Source: Pseudofrankia saprophytica (GTDB lineage Bacteria > Actinomycetota > Actinomycetes > Frankiales > Frankiaceae). Taken from it: DNA of 64,000 nucleotides. Made by a program: the position numbers and the translations under genes. Position 1 is the stretch's first letter, and each line of letters begins with the position of its first letter. The notes under the pieces were generated by a model. It saw only the letters and a list, made by a program, of their open reading frames with translations. It did not search any database and was not told where the DNA came from. The DNA is taken from positions 5,031,786 through 5,095,785 of the forward strand of contig NZ_KI912266.1 of the NCBI RefSeq assembly GCF_000235425.2, given 5' to 3'. Below, piece by piece: positions 34,482-42,621 of this stretch.

Positions 34482-35888
34482 ATGCCACGATCGCCGCACT
34501 GCCGCCAGGCATCCCGTGGCTGGTTTCGCTGGCTACCGGGACGCAGTCGTCGGCCGAGTACACAGTCCCCCTTCCCCGCCTTCCTGGCCGCCGGACCCCG
34601 CCCGGGTGCCCGGGTCGTGTTCGGACATGGCGTTCCACGCCCGACGGCGCTGCTCGCCGCGGCGCTGGCCACGGCCATGGCCGCCGGCTGCTCGACACCA
34701 GGCGGCGCGAGCGGCCGCCCCAGTATGGCGGCGTGCGACACCCCCGGCTACGGCGCCCACGAGATACGGCTGGGCCTCGTCTATCCCGACAGCGGCATCG
34801 TCGCGGGGCCCCTGTCCGCCGCGAGGAGCGGATTCCACGTCCGCCTCGAGCAGGCGAACGCCGACGGCGGAATACACGGCCGCGAGCTGGTCTACACCTG
34901 GAAGGACGACGCCGGCGACGCGAGCCAGAACCTCGAGGCCGTGCGCGAGCTCGTCGGGCCAGAGAGCGTCTTCGGGCTCGTCGAGGCGACCGTCAGCGCC
35001 TCCGGCGGCGCCGACTACTTGCAGAAGCGCGGCATCCCCGTGACCGGAATACCCGCCGAGGCCTTTTGGTCGGACCCCCGCTACCGGAACATGTTCACCT
35101 TCGCATACCCGTTCGCCAACGGGCCCTCCGTCACCACGTTCGGTGAATTCGCGAAGGCCCAGGGCGTCACCCGGGCGGCCATGATCCAGACCGACGTCAC
35201 CTCCGCCTCGAACGATCTCGCCGCGAAAATCATCAGCAGTTTCGCGGCGGCCGGCATCCCCATCGCGCCCGGCCCCTTCGTCTTCAAGCCGATGCTCACC
35301 GACCCCGTGGATTTCGGCCGGCGGCTGGCCACGGCCCAGGTCGACGTGGTCGCCTCGGCGCTGGGCAGCGACGATCTCGCCCGGTTGGTGCGGGGCATGC
35401 ACCAGGCCGGCGCGCCGGTGAAGGTCGTTCTTTCTCCCAACGGATACGACACGTCGCTGATCCAGCGGTACGGCGGCACGGTGGCGGGCCTGACCGCCGC
35501 CCTCAACTACGTCCCTTTCGAGATCGGCGGACCGGCCCACCAGAAATACCTCCGCGCAATGAGCAGCTTCGCACCCGAGCTCCAACCGCCCGACCAGGAG
35601 CTCGCCTTCATCACCTATATCCTCACCGATCTCTTCCTCGACGGCCTCCAGAGAGCCGGCGACTGCCCGACCCGCGCCGAGTTCATCGACGCCCTGCGCG
35701 CCAGCACCTATGACGGCGGCGGATTGCTGCCCGCCCCCGTCGACATGACCAGGGACTTCGGGCAGGTCGCCCTCTGCTACACGTTCATGCAGGTCAACGC
35801 GGCGGGAACCGGCTACCAGGTCGTGCCGAGCGAGGACGCCAACCCGGCGAACCGCAACCGCTGGTGCGGCCACCGGCTCGACCAGTAG
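34482..35888 (+). CDS. lipoprotein substrate-binding protein (branched-chain amino acid type)
   Basis: A periplasmic-binding protein of the Peripla_BP_6/LivJ type. After a ~45-residue basic leader comes a hydrophobic stretch ending in the lipobox MAAGC (~68), then IRLGLVYPDSGIVAGPLSAA, the classic first strand of the fold, and NADGGIHGRELVY, DDAGDASQNLEAVRELV. Family proteins feed Liv-type ABC importers for amino acids, amides or aromatic acids, but no permease or ATPase lies nearby. ATG 34482 has GAGGGG 5 bases ahead; GTG 34618 would give a more ordinary signal peptide. A riboswitch-like element lies upstream. Confidence 0.82.
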   Translation: MPRSPHCRQASRGWFRWLPGRSRRPSTQSPFPAFLAAGPRPGARVVFGHGVPRPTALLAAALATAMAAGCSTPGGASGRPSMAACDTPGYGAHEIRLGLVYPDSGIVAGPLSAARSGFHVRLEQANADGGIHGRELVYTWKDDAGDASQNLEAVRELVGPESVFGLVEATVSASGGADYLQKRGIPVTGIPAEAFWSDPRYRNMFTFAYPFANGPSVTTFGEFAKAQGVTRAAMIQTDVTSASNDLAAKIISSFAAAGIPIAPGPFVFKPMLTDPVDFGRRLATAQVDVVASALGSDDLARLVRGMHQAGAPVKVVLSPNGYDTSLIQRYGGTVAGLTAALNYVPFEIGGPAHQKYLRAMSSFAPELQPPDQELAFITYILTDLFLDGLQRAGDCPTRAEFIDALRASTYDGGGLLPAPVDMTRDFGQVALCYTFMQVNAAGTGYQVVPSEDANPANRNRWCGHRLDQ

Positions 35889-36052
35889 CGGCACCGGCCC
35901 CGCCACCCTGGCCGCTGGACCGTCGGATCGTGGCCAACCGACGTCGAGCTGCACGCGCCGGCGCCGGTCAGGGTCATTCCCTGGCGCCATGGCTCCACGG
36001 CCCAGGTGAGTGGCGGGGTGTTCTCGCCAGGGCGATCTGGTTGACTCCCGCC

Positions 36053-36868
36053 ATGGCCGACGACAGCCTCGCCGATTTCGAGGCGACTACCTTCACCCAT
36101 GACGGCAAGTCCAGGACCGTGTACCGGGCCGGCACGGGCCCGGCCGTGATCGTGATCGCCGAGATGCCGGGTATCACGCCGAAGGTGGCCGCATTCGCCC
36201 GCCAGGTCGTCGGCATCGGCTGTACCGCGGTGATGCCGCACCTGTTCGGCGTCCCCGGCAAGGACCCATTCGCGGCCGGCAGGTTGGGCTCCGTGCGGTA
36301 CACGCTGTCGTCGCTTGTTCCAGCCTGCGTCAGCCGGGAATTCACCATCTGGGCGACGAGCCGGACGTCACCTGTCGTCTCCTGGCTACGCGCGCTGGCC
36401 GCGGACGAACACGCGCGCTGTGGCGGGCCTGGTGTCGGCGCCATCGGCATGTGCTTCACGGGCGGGTTCGCGCTGGCGATGGCGACGCACCCCAGCCTGA
36501 TCGCTCCTGTGCTCGCGGAGCCGTCCTTGCCGTTTCCCTTCTCCAAGGCCAAGAAGGGGTCCATCGACTGTTCCGCCGCCGACCTGGAGGTAGTCAAGGG
36601 ACGGTGCGCGGCGGAGAGCCTGCAGGTGCTTGGCCTCCGTTTCCAGGGCGACGCCTTCTCCCCTGGTGAGCGCTTCCGGTTCCTCCGGGAGCAGCTGGGT
36701 GACGCCTTCGTCGCCATCGAGCTGGCCGACCGCGCCGCCAACCCCGAGGCGACGATGAAGCCGCACTCCGTCCTCACCGAGCACCTCATCGACGAGCCGG
36801 GCCAGCCCACCCGGGCGGCGCTCGACCAGGTTCTCGACCTGTTCCGAACCCGTCTCCTACCGGCCTAG
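36053..36868 (+). CDS. dienelactone hydrolase family protein
   Basis: A 271-residue alpha/beta hydrolase of the dienelactone-hydrolase family. The nucleophile elbow reads GAIGMCFTGGFAL (~residue 131), with Cys in place of Ser as in DLH. VIVIAEMPGITPKVAAFARQV matches the N-terminal family pattern with its Glu, and the His is in MKPHSVLTEHL near 243. DLH enzymes open lactone rings in chlorocatechol breakdown, but many homologues have other roles. Start ATG 36053 is chosen by similarity; the open frame upstream overlaps the binding-protein gene. Confidence 0.82.
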   Translation: MADDSLADFEATTFTHDGKSRTVYRAGTGPAVIVIAEMPGITPKVAAFARQVVGIGCTAVMPHLFGVPGKDPFAAGRLGSVRYTLSSLVPACVSREFTIWATSRTSPVVSWLRALAADEHARCGGPGVGAIGMCFTGGFALAMATHPSLIAPVLAEPSLPFPFSKAKKGSIDCSAADLEVVKGRCAAESLQVLGLRFQGDAFSPGERFRFLREQLGDAFVAIELADRAANPEATMKPHSVLTEHLIDEPGQPTRAALDQVLDLFRTRLLPA

Positions 36869-36926
36869 TACATCGGCGGCACAGCCTCGCGGGAGCCGAC
36901 GGAGGCCCACATCCACAAACGATGGC

Positions 36927-36954
36927 TTGCGAAAGCGAACGTTTGCATTAGGGT
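36927..36954 (+). promoter_or_regulatory. arsR-type promoter, leaderless layout
   Basis: TTGCGA (36927-36932), a 16-base spacer and TAGGGT (36949-36954) lie six bases before the ATG at 36961. The spacer holds an imperfect dyad TGCGAA/TTTGCA (36928-36947) where an autorepressor could bind. No ribosome site precedes the gene, in keeping with leaderless translation. Confidence 0.55.
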
Positions 36955-36960
36955 GTGGCC

Positions 36961-37308
36961 ATGCCCTCTCCGCCCCTGGCGTCCGGCCCAGAACTCGACC
37001 TGGCCTTCGCCGCCCTCGGCGACCCCATCCGTCGCGCCTTGGTGACTCGTCTCGCGAGCGGTGACGCCACGGTCGGAGAGCTCGCCGAACCGTTCGACCT
37101 GACCCCGCAGGCGATCTCCCACCATGTCGGCGTCCTGCGGCGCAGCGGCCTGGTCGAGCAGCGACGCGAGGGCACCAGACGCCACTGCCGACTGAGAGTC
37201 GACCAGCTGTCGCTGCTCGGCACGTGGATCGACGAGCAGCGCCGCGCCTGGGACGACCGGCTCGACGCCCTCGAACAGCACCTCACCGAGGGCGGAGCGG
37301 GCCGTTGA
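36961..37308 (+). CDS. ArsR-family transcriptional regulator
   Basis: A 115-residue winged-helix regulator: FAALGDPIRRALVTRLASGDATVGELAEPFDLTPQAISHHVGVLRRSGLVEQRREG is the standard ArsR helix-turn-helix, and the protein ends in an amphipathic helix. No metal-binding Cys pair is present, so a redox or protein-linked role is more likely than metal sensing. This ArsR plus SRPBCC gene pair is a frequent actinobacterial unit, often with the regulator repressing its own operon. The stop overlaps the next gene's TTG start. Confidence 0.9.
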   Translation: MPSPPLASGPELDLAFAALGDPIRRALVTRLASGDATVGELAEPFDLTPQAISHHVGVLRRSGLVEQRREGTRRHCRLRVDQLSLLGTWIDEQRRAWDDRLDALEQHLTEGGAGR

Positions 37309-37772
37309 CCGCCAGCGCGGAGCTCCGCGGCGACGAACTGATCGCCAAACGCCACCTCCCGGCCGAACCCGAACGCGTCTGGGCCGCCTTCACCTCACCG
37401 GCGAGCATCGCGGCGTTCTGGGGCGGCTCGCACGCCACCGTGCCCCCGGAGTCCGTCACCGTCGACCTGCGTCCCGGCGGAGAGTTCACGCTCGACACCC
37501 GCGCGCCCGACGGCGCCACCCGCCGGCTCCGGTTCGTCTACGTGAGCATCGCCGCGCCGCGCGAGCTCGTGTTCGACGAGCCCGTCACAGGTCTGCGCAC
37601 CACCGTCAGCGTGCGCCCCGCCGGCGACGGCACGGACCTCACCGTCCACCAGCGCCGGCTTCCCCGTGAGCTACGGACAGCCCAGGCGGCCGGCGGACTC
37701 GCCTCGATCCTCGACGCCCTCGCCGCGCACCTGCGGCGCCACCAGCCCGCACCAGGACGGAGAACGCCATGA
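37305..37772 (+). CDS. SRPBCC / AHSA1-like protein
   Basis: A 155-residue START-like (SRPBCC) protein of the Aha1-homology group, with HLPAEPERVWAAFTSPASIAAFWGG at the N-terminus, the VDLRPGGEFTLDTRAPDG strand and a long C-terminal helix ending in AAGGLASILDALAAHLRRH. The fold makes a hydrophobic cavity for small ligands; ArsR-linked members have unknown ligands. TTG 37305 overlaps the ArsR stop (TTGA), and the stop overlaps the next ATG (ATGA), so the three genes are translated as a coupled set. Confidence 0.88.
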   Translation: MTASAELRGDELIAKRHLPAEPERVWAAFTSPASIAAFWGGSHATVPPESVTVDLRPGGEFTLDTRAPDGATRRLRFVYVSIAAPRELVFDEPVTGLRTTVSVRPAGDGTDLTVHQRRLPRELRTAQAAGGLASILDALAAHLRRHQPAPGRRTP

Positions 37773-38125
37773 CACCGACGACCCAGCGCGACGCCGTCGC
37801 CGAGTACTTCGACGGATTCCGCGTGGGCGACCACGCGCGCATCCTCGCGACCCTCACCGACGACGTCGAGTGGGTCATCCACGGCCACCGGACCACCCAC
37901 GGCAAGACCGAGTTCGACGGCGAGATCGAGAATCCGGCGTTCACCGGCAGCCCCGCGCTCGACGTCCAGCGTGTCCTCGAGGACGGCCCGGTCGTCATCA
38001 CCACCGGCGAGGGCCGCGGCGCCACCGTCGAGCACGGCCCGTTTCGGTTCGCCTTCAACGACCTGTTCACGTTCCGCGACGGGTACATAGCCCGCGTCGA
38101 TTCCTACGTCGTCCCGCTGCCCTGA
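37769..38125 (+). CDS. SnoaL-like / NTF2-fold protein
   Basis: A 118-residue NTF2-superfamily protein: an N-terminal helix pair (AVAEYFDGFRVGDHARILATLTDDVEWVIHG) followed by curved beta strands (FRFAFNDLFTFRDGYIARVDSYVVPLP). SnoaL-like proteins act as small cyclases, isomerases or ligand-binding proteins. It ends the ArsR-SRPBCC operon and starts within the SRPBCC stop. Function is otherwise unknown. Confidence 0.85.
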   Translation: MTPTTQRDAVAEYFDGFRVGDHARILATLTDDVEWVIHGHRTTHGKTEFDGEIENPAFTGSPALDVQRVLEDGPVVITTGEGRGATVEHGPFRFAFNDLFTFRDGYIARVDSYVVPLP

Positions 38126-38215
38126 GGGCGGCGTGCCCGCCGCGGCCCGCCGGGCGAGGGCCCGTCCGGCGAGGGACGTCGGGCGGCGGCTTCGCGGCTG
38201 CGTTCGCCGCGGTCC

Positions 38216-39064
38216 TTAGAGCTTCCGGTAACGGGCCTCGAAGAAGGAGTAGGCGCCGAACAGCGCCAACCCGACCGCGCAGATCCCGAGCAGCCAGGGA
38301 CCGTAGGCGTGCCCGGCGATCGACTTCAGGGTGCCGTCCAGCCCCTTCGCCTCGTTCGGGTCGAAGTCCACCGCGGCCTTCGTCACGAAGAAGCCCGCCA
38401 GGCCGAACACGACGCCCCTGGCGACGTAGCCGGCTCGCCCGGTGCCGACGGTCAGCTTCTTGACCCCCGGCTTCATCTCGCCGGTGCGCAGCTTCTTCTC
38501 GAACTTGGTGGTCACGCCACGCCAGATCATGCCGACGCCGACGCCGATCACCACGATGCCCACCAGGCCGACGAGCCAGCGCCCACCGGTGTGGCCCATG
38601 ACCCGGGCGGTGTAGGGGGCCGGCTCGCCGGAGCCGCCGTGCCCCGAGGTGAGGAACTTGATGGTGCTGCCCGCGATGGCGAGGTAGATCGCGCCGCGGA
38701 CGGCGGACGTGGCCCGCTTGGCGGCCCGCTTCTTGCCGTCGTTCTCGTCCGTGTGCCCAACAGCGGCGTCCAGCAGCCGCCACGCCGCGTAACCGAAGAA
38801 GCCGATGATCAGGATGACCAGCACGGCGGTGCCGAACGGCTTGTCGGCGATCTGGCGAAGCGCGCCCTCGCGGTTCGTCTTCTCGCCGCTGTGTCCCGCG
38901 GCGACCTGCACGGCGAGTATGCCGATCAGCAGGTAGACCAGTCCGCGCGAGGCGAGCCCAAGCCGGGCCGTCGCGGTCACCGCCTTGCTGTGTTTGGCCT
39001 TCTGGGCCTGACCGCGGCCTTCGGCCAGTGGGGCGCCGGGTCGCGACGCGCTTTTCACCGTCAC
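38216..39064 (-). CDS. DUF1206 membrane protein
   Basis: A ~282-residue membrane protein with six hydrophobic helices in three repeated pairs, each starting with a similar small motif: ARLGLASRGLVYLLIG (~33), ATSAVRGAIYLAIAG (~118) and GTGRAGYVARGVVFGLAG (~207). This triplication is the DUF1206 hallmark. Function is unknown. The start is either of two in-frame GTGs at 39064 and 39058 behind a GGAGGA site; both give an N-terminal basic tail of ~30 residues. The larger open frame upstream overlaps the MarR gene and is not believed. Confidence 0.85.
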   Translation of the reverse strand: MTVKSASRPGAPLAEGRGQAQKAKHSKAVTATARLGLASRGLVYLLIGILAVQVAAGHSGEKTNREGALRQIADKPFGTAVLVILIIGFFGYAAWRLLDAAVGHTDENDGKKRAAKRATSAVRGAIYLAIAGSTIKFLTSGHGGSGEPAPYTARVMGHTGGRWLVGLVGIVVIGVGVGMIWRGVTTKFEKKLRTGEMKPGVKKLTVGTGRAGYVARGVVFGLAGFFVTKAAVDFDPNEAKGLDGTLKSIAGHAYGPWLLGICAVGLALFGAYSFFEARYRKL

Positions 39065-39169
39065 CGTTCCTCCGCGGAATGAGTCGCTGGATGATCCCCC
39101 CAGACGCTGCCCCCGCTGGGCGGCGGACAAACCGCGCATCGCTATCTGCCGCCCGCCGGACGGCTCGAC

Positions 39170-39300
39170 CCTGCGTGACTTCGACCTTGCGTGCGCCCCG
39201 ACTCTGCGTGAGCTCGGCCCTCTACGTGATCTCGAGCCTCTGCGTGAGCTCGACCCTGTGTGCGAGCTCGACCGTCTGGGAGCTCGACCTGGCGTGCGAC
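39170..39300. repeat. degenerate tandem repeats (CTGCGTGAGCTCGACC-like)
   Basis: Between the DUF1206 and MarR genes, imperfect copies of CTGCGTGAGCTCGACC recur with a 15-21 base step (for example near 39201, 39240 and 39261). The copies differ by point changes and indels, so it is an old repeat array. It follows the MarR stop on the minus strand. No function is evident. Confidence 0.6.
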
Positions 39301-39311
39301 GTGAACTCGGC

Positions 39312-39779
39312 CTAGCGCGCGACGTCCGCCGGGCGCGGCCACGGCCGTCCGCTGCGGCGTTCGATGCCGGCGTTGAAACGTCGCAGGAACTCCGCGAAGG
39401 CGGCGACCTCGTCGGCCGTCCAGTCCGCCAGGACGTCGTCGATGCCGGCGATGATGTCGGCGCGCTGCTCGTCGAGGCGGCGGGCGCCCTCGTCGGTGAT
39501 CCGGAACTTCCTGGCCATCCCACCGTCGGGATCGGGGATGCGGTCGACCAGGCCCTCGGCGCGCATGGCGGCGGTCTGGCGATGCAGCGTGGAGACGTCC
39601 AGCCCGAACGCCTCGCTGAGCTGCCCGAGCGACATCGGGCCCTGCACGCGGATCCGGCTGAGCAGGATGTAGGCGCTGCGCTCGAGACCGCCAGGCCGGT
39701 GCCCCCCACGCGCGGTCAGGTGGGCGTACCGGCCGAGCAGCATGCCCTCGTACTCGATCAGGTGCGTGGGCCGGTCCAT
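39312..39779 (-). CDS. MarR-family regulator
   Basis: A 155-residue MarR protein. The winged helix is centred on LSRIRVQGPMSLGQLSEAFGLDVSTLHRQTAAMRAEGLVDRIPDPDGG (~40-88), with ITDEGARRLDEQR as the wing end and helix. It is divergent from an MFS efflux gene, with a strong dyad operator between them, so it most likely represses both in response to the pump's substrates. ATG 39779 has GGAGG 6 bases ahead; GTG 39782 is the alternative. Confidence 0.9.
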   Translation of the reverse strand: MDRPTHLIEYEGMLLGRYAHLTARGGHRPGGLERSAYILLSRIRVQGPMSLGQLSEAFGLDVSTLHRQTAAMRAEGLVDRIPDPDGGMARKFRITDEGARRLDEQRADIIAGIDDVLADWTADEVAAFAEFLRRFNAGIERRSGRPWPRPADVAR

Positions 39780-39841
39780 CACGCTCCTCCTCGCGGCCTA
39801 CCCGACCCGTGTCTACCACGTCGCGTGCGCCCTACATGGAG

Positions 39842-39874
39842 TTTGCACTATACAAACAGTTTGTATCGCGCAAA
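39842..39874. promoter_or_regulatory. MarR operator between marR-like and MFS genes
   Basis: A perfect 17-base dyad ATACAAACAGTTTGTAT (39850-39866) is extended by outer arms TTTGC and GCAAA three bases away on either side, giving a 33-base symmetrical site. It is the only AT-rich dyad in the ~140-base divergent gap. Its size fits one MarR dimer pair and it overlaps likely promoter elements for both genes. Confidence 0.8.
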
Positions 39875-39921
39875 TCGAACCGTGCCAGCGACCAGGACAG
39901 CGACAGGGACGAGGTAACGAG

Positions 39922-41388
39922 GTGCCCGTGCACGGCTCCGCGCCGGCCACCCGCCCGGGCTTGATCGTGGCCGTACTGGCCGCGGGCGGCATCGTGGCCA
40001 CGCTCATGCAGACCCTGGTAGTGCCACTCATCGGCGAGCTGCCCCAGCTGCTGCACACCAGCGCCGTCAACGCGTCGTGGGTGGTGACCGCCACGCTGCT
40101 CGCCGGCTCGGCCGCCATCTCGGCGATCGGCCGGCTGAGCGACCTGCACGGCAACCGCCGCCTGCTTCTGACGTGTACTGGGGCGCTCCTGGTCGGTTCG
40201 GTGATCTGTGCGCTGGCCGGGTCCCTGGTCCCGCTGGTCATCGGACGGGCGCTGCAGGGCGTCGGCCTGGGCGTGGTCCCCGTCGGGATCAGCGCGCTGC
40301 GGGAGCTGGTCCCGCCGCAGCGGCTGGGGTCGGCGATCGCGCTGGTCAGCTCCTCCCTCGGCATCGGCGGCGCGCTCGGCCTGCCGTTCTCCGCGCTGAT
40401 GGCCCAGCACTTCGGCTGGCACACGCTGTTCTGGACCGCCGCCGGGCTCAGCGCGGCGGTCGGCGCGCTGATCTGGCTGGCGGTTCCCGTGACGCCCGCG
40501 AGGAGTCAGGGCCACTTCGACGCCGCCGGCGGGATCGGGATCGGGATCGGGCTGATCTGCCTGTTGCTGGGCGTGTCCAAGGGCGCGGACTGGGGATGGG
40601 CGAGCGGGACCACGCTCGGTCTGTTCGCGGCGTCGTTGGTGACGTTCACCGTCTGGGGCTGGTGGGAGCTGCGCATCACCGACCCGCTGGTCAACCTCCG
40701 GGTCGCGGCTCGGCGCCAGGTGCTGATGACCAACCTCGCGTCGGCCGTGCTGGGGTTCGCGCTGTATGCCTCCCAGCTGATCCTGCCGCAGTTGTTGCAG
40801 CTCTCCCGGAGCACGGGCTACGGCCTGGGGCAGTCCATGCTGGCCACCGGCCTCTGGATGGCCCCCTCGGGCCTGCTCATGCTCCTGGTCTCGCCCGTCG
40901 GCGCGAGGCTGTCGGCGTCGCGCGGACCCAAGATCACCCTCATCGCGGGCAGCCTGATCATCGCGGTGGGGTATGGATCCTCGATGGTGCTGCTCGGTAC
41001 CACGTGGGGCCTGCTGATCGTCTCCTGCGTCTGCATGGTCGGCGTCGCCTTCGCCTACGGCGCGATGCCCGCGCTGATCATGGGCGCGGTCCCGCCCTCC
41101 GAGACCGGTTCCGCCACCAGTTTCAACACCCTGTCCCGCTCCATCGGCATCACGATGGCCGCGGCGGTGGTCGGCCTGGTGCTTTCCCAGCTGACCACTC
41201 AGCTGGGAACCCGGTCCGTGCCCTCGGAGAGCGGTTTCCGCCTCGGTCTCCTGATCGGTTGCGCCGTCGCGCTCGCCGCCGCCGCCGTCGCGCTCGCGAT
41301 CCCGTCCCGGCGAGCCGCCGCCCACGTCGGCGCGCTCGAACCCTCCGCTTCCGCGAACGTCGTGCCCTCCGTCGACATGGTGACCTGA
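39922..41388 (+). CDS. MFS drug-efflux transporter (DHA2, 14-TM class)
   Basis: A 488-residue transporter with about 14 hydrophobic segments. The DHA2 pattern is clear: LMQTLVVPLIGELPQLLHTSAVNASWVVTATLL (helices 1-2), GRLSDLHGNRRLLL (motif A), GRALQGVGLGVVPVG (motif near helix 4) and SSSLGIGGALGLPF (motif C, antiporter signature). It probably exports a hydrophobic drug or metabolite using proton motive force. Start is GTG 39922 with GAGGT about 6 bases upstream; the longer frame crosses the operator and is not believed. Divergent from MarR. Its stop lies in a 22-bp tandem duplication. Confidence 0.9.
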   Translation: MPVHGSAPATRPGLIVAVLAAGGIVATLMQTLVVPLIGELPQLLHTSAVNASWVVTATLLAGSAAISAIGRLSDLHGNRRLLLTCTGALLVGSVICALAGSLVPLVIGRALQGVGLGVVPVGISALRELVPPQRLGSAIALVSSSLGIGGALGLPFSALMAQHFGWHTLFWTAAGLSAAVGALIWLAVPVTPARSQGHFDAAGGIGIGIGLICLLLGVSKGADWGWASGTTLGLFAASLVTFTVWGWWELRITDPLVNLRVAARRQVLMTNLASAVLGFALYASQLILPQLLQLSRSTGYGLGQSMLATGLWMAPSGLLMLLVSPVGARLSASRGPKITLIAGSLIIAVGYGSSMVLLGTTWGLLIVSCVCMVGVAFAYGAMPALIMGAVPPSETGSATSFNTLSRSIGITMAAAVVGLVLSQLTTQLGTRSVPSESGFRLGLLIGCAVALAAAAVALAIPSRRAAAHVGALEPSASANVVPSVDMVT

Positions 41389-41421
41389 GGGTCTAGACGT
41401 GGTGACCTGAGGGTCTAGAGG
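41378..41421. repeat. 22-bp tandem duplication across the MFS stop codon
   Basis: Two adjacent copies, 41378-41399 and 41400-41421, differ at one base and run through the MFS stop codon (TGGTGACCTGAGGGTCTAGA). The second copy reaches the stop end of the convergent CMD-like gene. The copies are nearly identical, so the duplication is recent. Confidence 0.9.
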
Positions 41422-42353
41422 AGCGAGAGCTGGAGCGTGCCGTCGGCGTTGATGACCATGCCGGTGAGACCGTCCCCGCTGGCCGGGGCGTCCATGTCGA
41501 GGGCGACCAGGGTCTTCTGGTAGTTCCACGCGCTGACGTCGAGGGAGAGCTCGACCAGCTGGGCGGTGGAGAAATGCGTGCGCAGCTCCGCCCGAAGCTC
41601 GGGGGTGATCTGGCGGGGCCCCGTCATGTGGGCGTCGGCATAGCGCAGCGCCGCCCGCCGCGCCGGCGAGAACGCCGGGTCGTCGGCGTAGCCGCCCAGC
41701 CGGGCAAACAGCTCCTCGTCGACGACGACCAGGCCGTCGACGACGAACCGCAACGACAGGCAGGTGCGGCAGTCGTGGTAGCTGGCCGCCCGCAGCCGGA
41801 CCAGCTCGGTGGTCACCGGGTCCAGCGCCGACAGTCCCAGCGCGGCATCGTGGAACAGGAGGTTCGCCGCCGCGAGCGACTTGTGCTCGCGCGGCGCCAC
41901 GTCGGGTGGGACGTCGCCGAACTCCCCCGGGTCGAACAGCCTGCCATGCCCGACGACCAGCCGGGCCGCCTGGTCGAACACGTACATGGCGTCGACCAGT
42001 TCACGGGTCCCACGCCCGCGGAGCCGTTCGCGCAGCACCCCGACCAGGTCGGGCCGTCTGGTCGCGACGTGGCGGACGAACCCGTCGGTGAACTCGATGA
42101 CCGCCTGGCCGAGCGGATCGGCGGCAGCTTCCCCGGCCGGAACCGCGCCGGCCGGAGCCGCGCCGGCGGCCGGCGCGAGGCCGTGCCCGGCTGCGACCCG
42201 GCCCCGGACGAGGTCGAGCAGCCGCGGCTCGACCCTGGCCAGGGCCGCGTCCCACCCGGCTCGCAGCCAGCTCGCCGCGGCCGGCGCGACGGCTCGGATC
42301 GACTCGAGCCCGGACGCCGGAACCAGTACCTGGGAAGCGGACACGCGGATCAC
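41415..42353 (-). CDS. carboxymuconolactone decarboxylase / AhpD-like protein
   Basis: A 312-residue protein of the alkylhydroperoxidase-D/CMD superfamily. The redox-type motif YHDCRTCLSLR (CxxC, ~195) is preceded by LVRLRAAS and followed by RFVVDGL, and a helical tail contains DPAFSPARRAALRYADAH. The N-terminal half is longer than in usual CMD proteins and has an Ala/Pro/Gly low-complexity run (residues ~57-77). It could be a peroxidase-type or a decarboxylase-like protein; the complete CxxC favours the first. It converges with the MFS gene. Confidence 0.78.
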   Translation of the reverse strand: MIRVSASQVLVPASGLESIRAVAPAAASWLRAGWDAALARVEPRLLDLVRGRVAAGHGLAPAAGAAPAGAVPAGEAAADPLGQAVIEFTDGFVRHVATRRPDLVGVLRERLRGRGTRELVDAMYVFDQAARLVVGHGRLFDPGEFGDVPPDVAPREHKSLAAANLLFHDAALGLSALDPVTTELVRLRAASYHDCRTCLSLRFVVDGLVVVDEELFARLGGYADDPAFSPARRAALRYADAHMTGPRQITPELRAELRTHFSTAQLVELSLDVSAWNYQKTLVALDMDAPASGDGLTGMVINADGTLQLSLL

Positions 42354-42621
42354 CTCAGGACGTGGACGGGCTCACCCGCGGTCCGGTCCGGTCGACACGG
42401 CACCGCCAGCCGAGTGACGGGGATCACCTCCAACCATCATCACCGACCAGCGGTCACCGCGCAGCCATCCCGGATAATGATCATCTCTGCCCGGCCGATC
42501 GCCCTCACAGCCGGGAGAAGGCGGACCGAGACCTGGCGGTGAACCTGGTCGTCGCCTGCTTCCGTCCGACGGCGTCCTGACGACCGCATATGATCGGCCG
42601 GCCCGCACGACAGGAGCCGCC

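Noticed and set aside
39170..39300. Possible CRISPR array
   Set aside because: Units are imperfect with irregular 15-21 base steps and no unique spacers; it is a degenerate tandem repeat.
39832..41529. 565-codon minus frame opposite the MFS gene
   Set aside because: Antisense to a 14-helix transporter; Arg/Gly/Asp/His-rich with no motifs.
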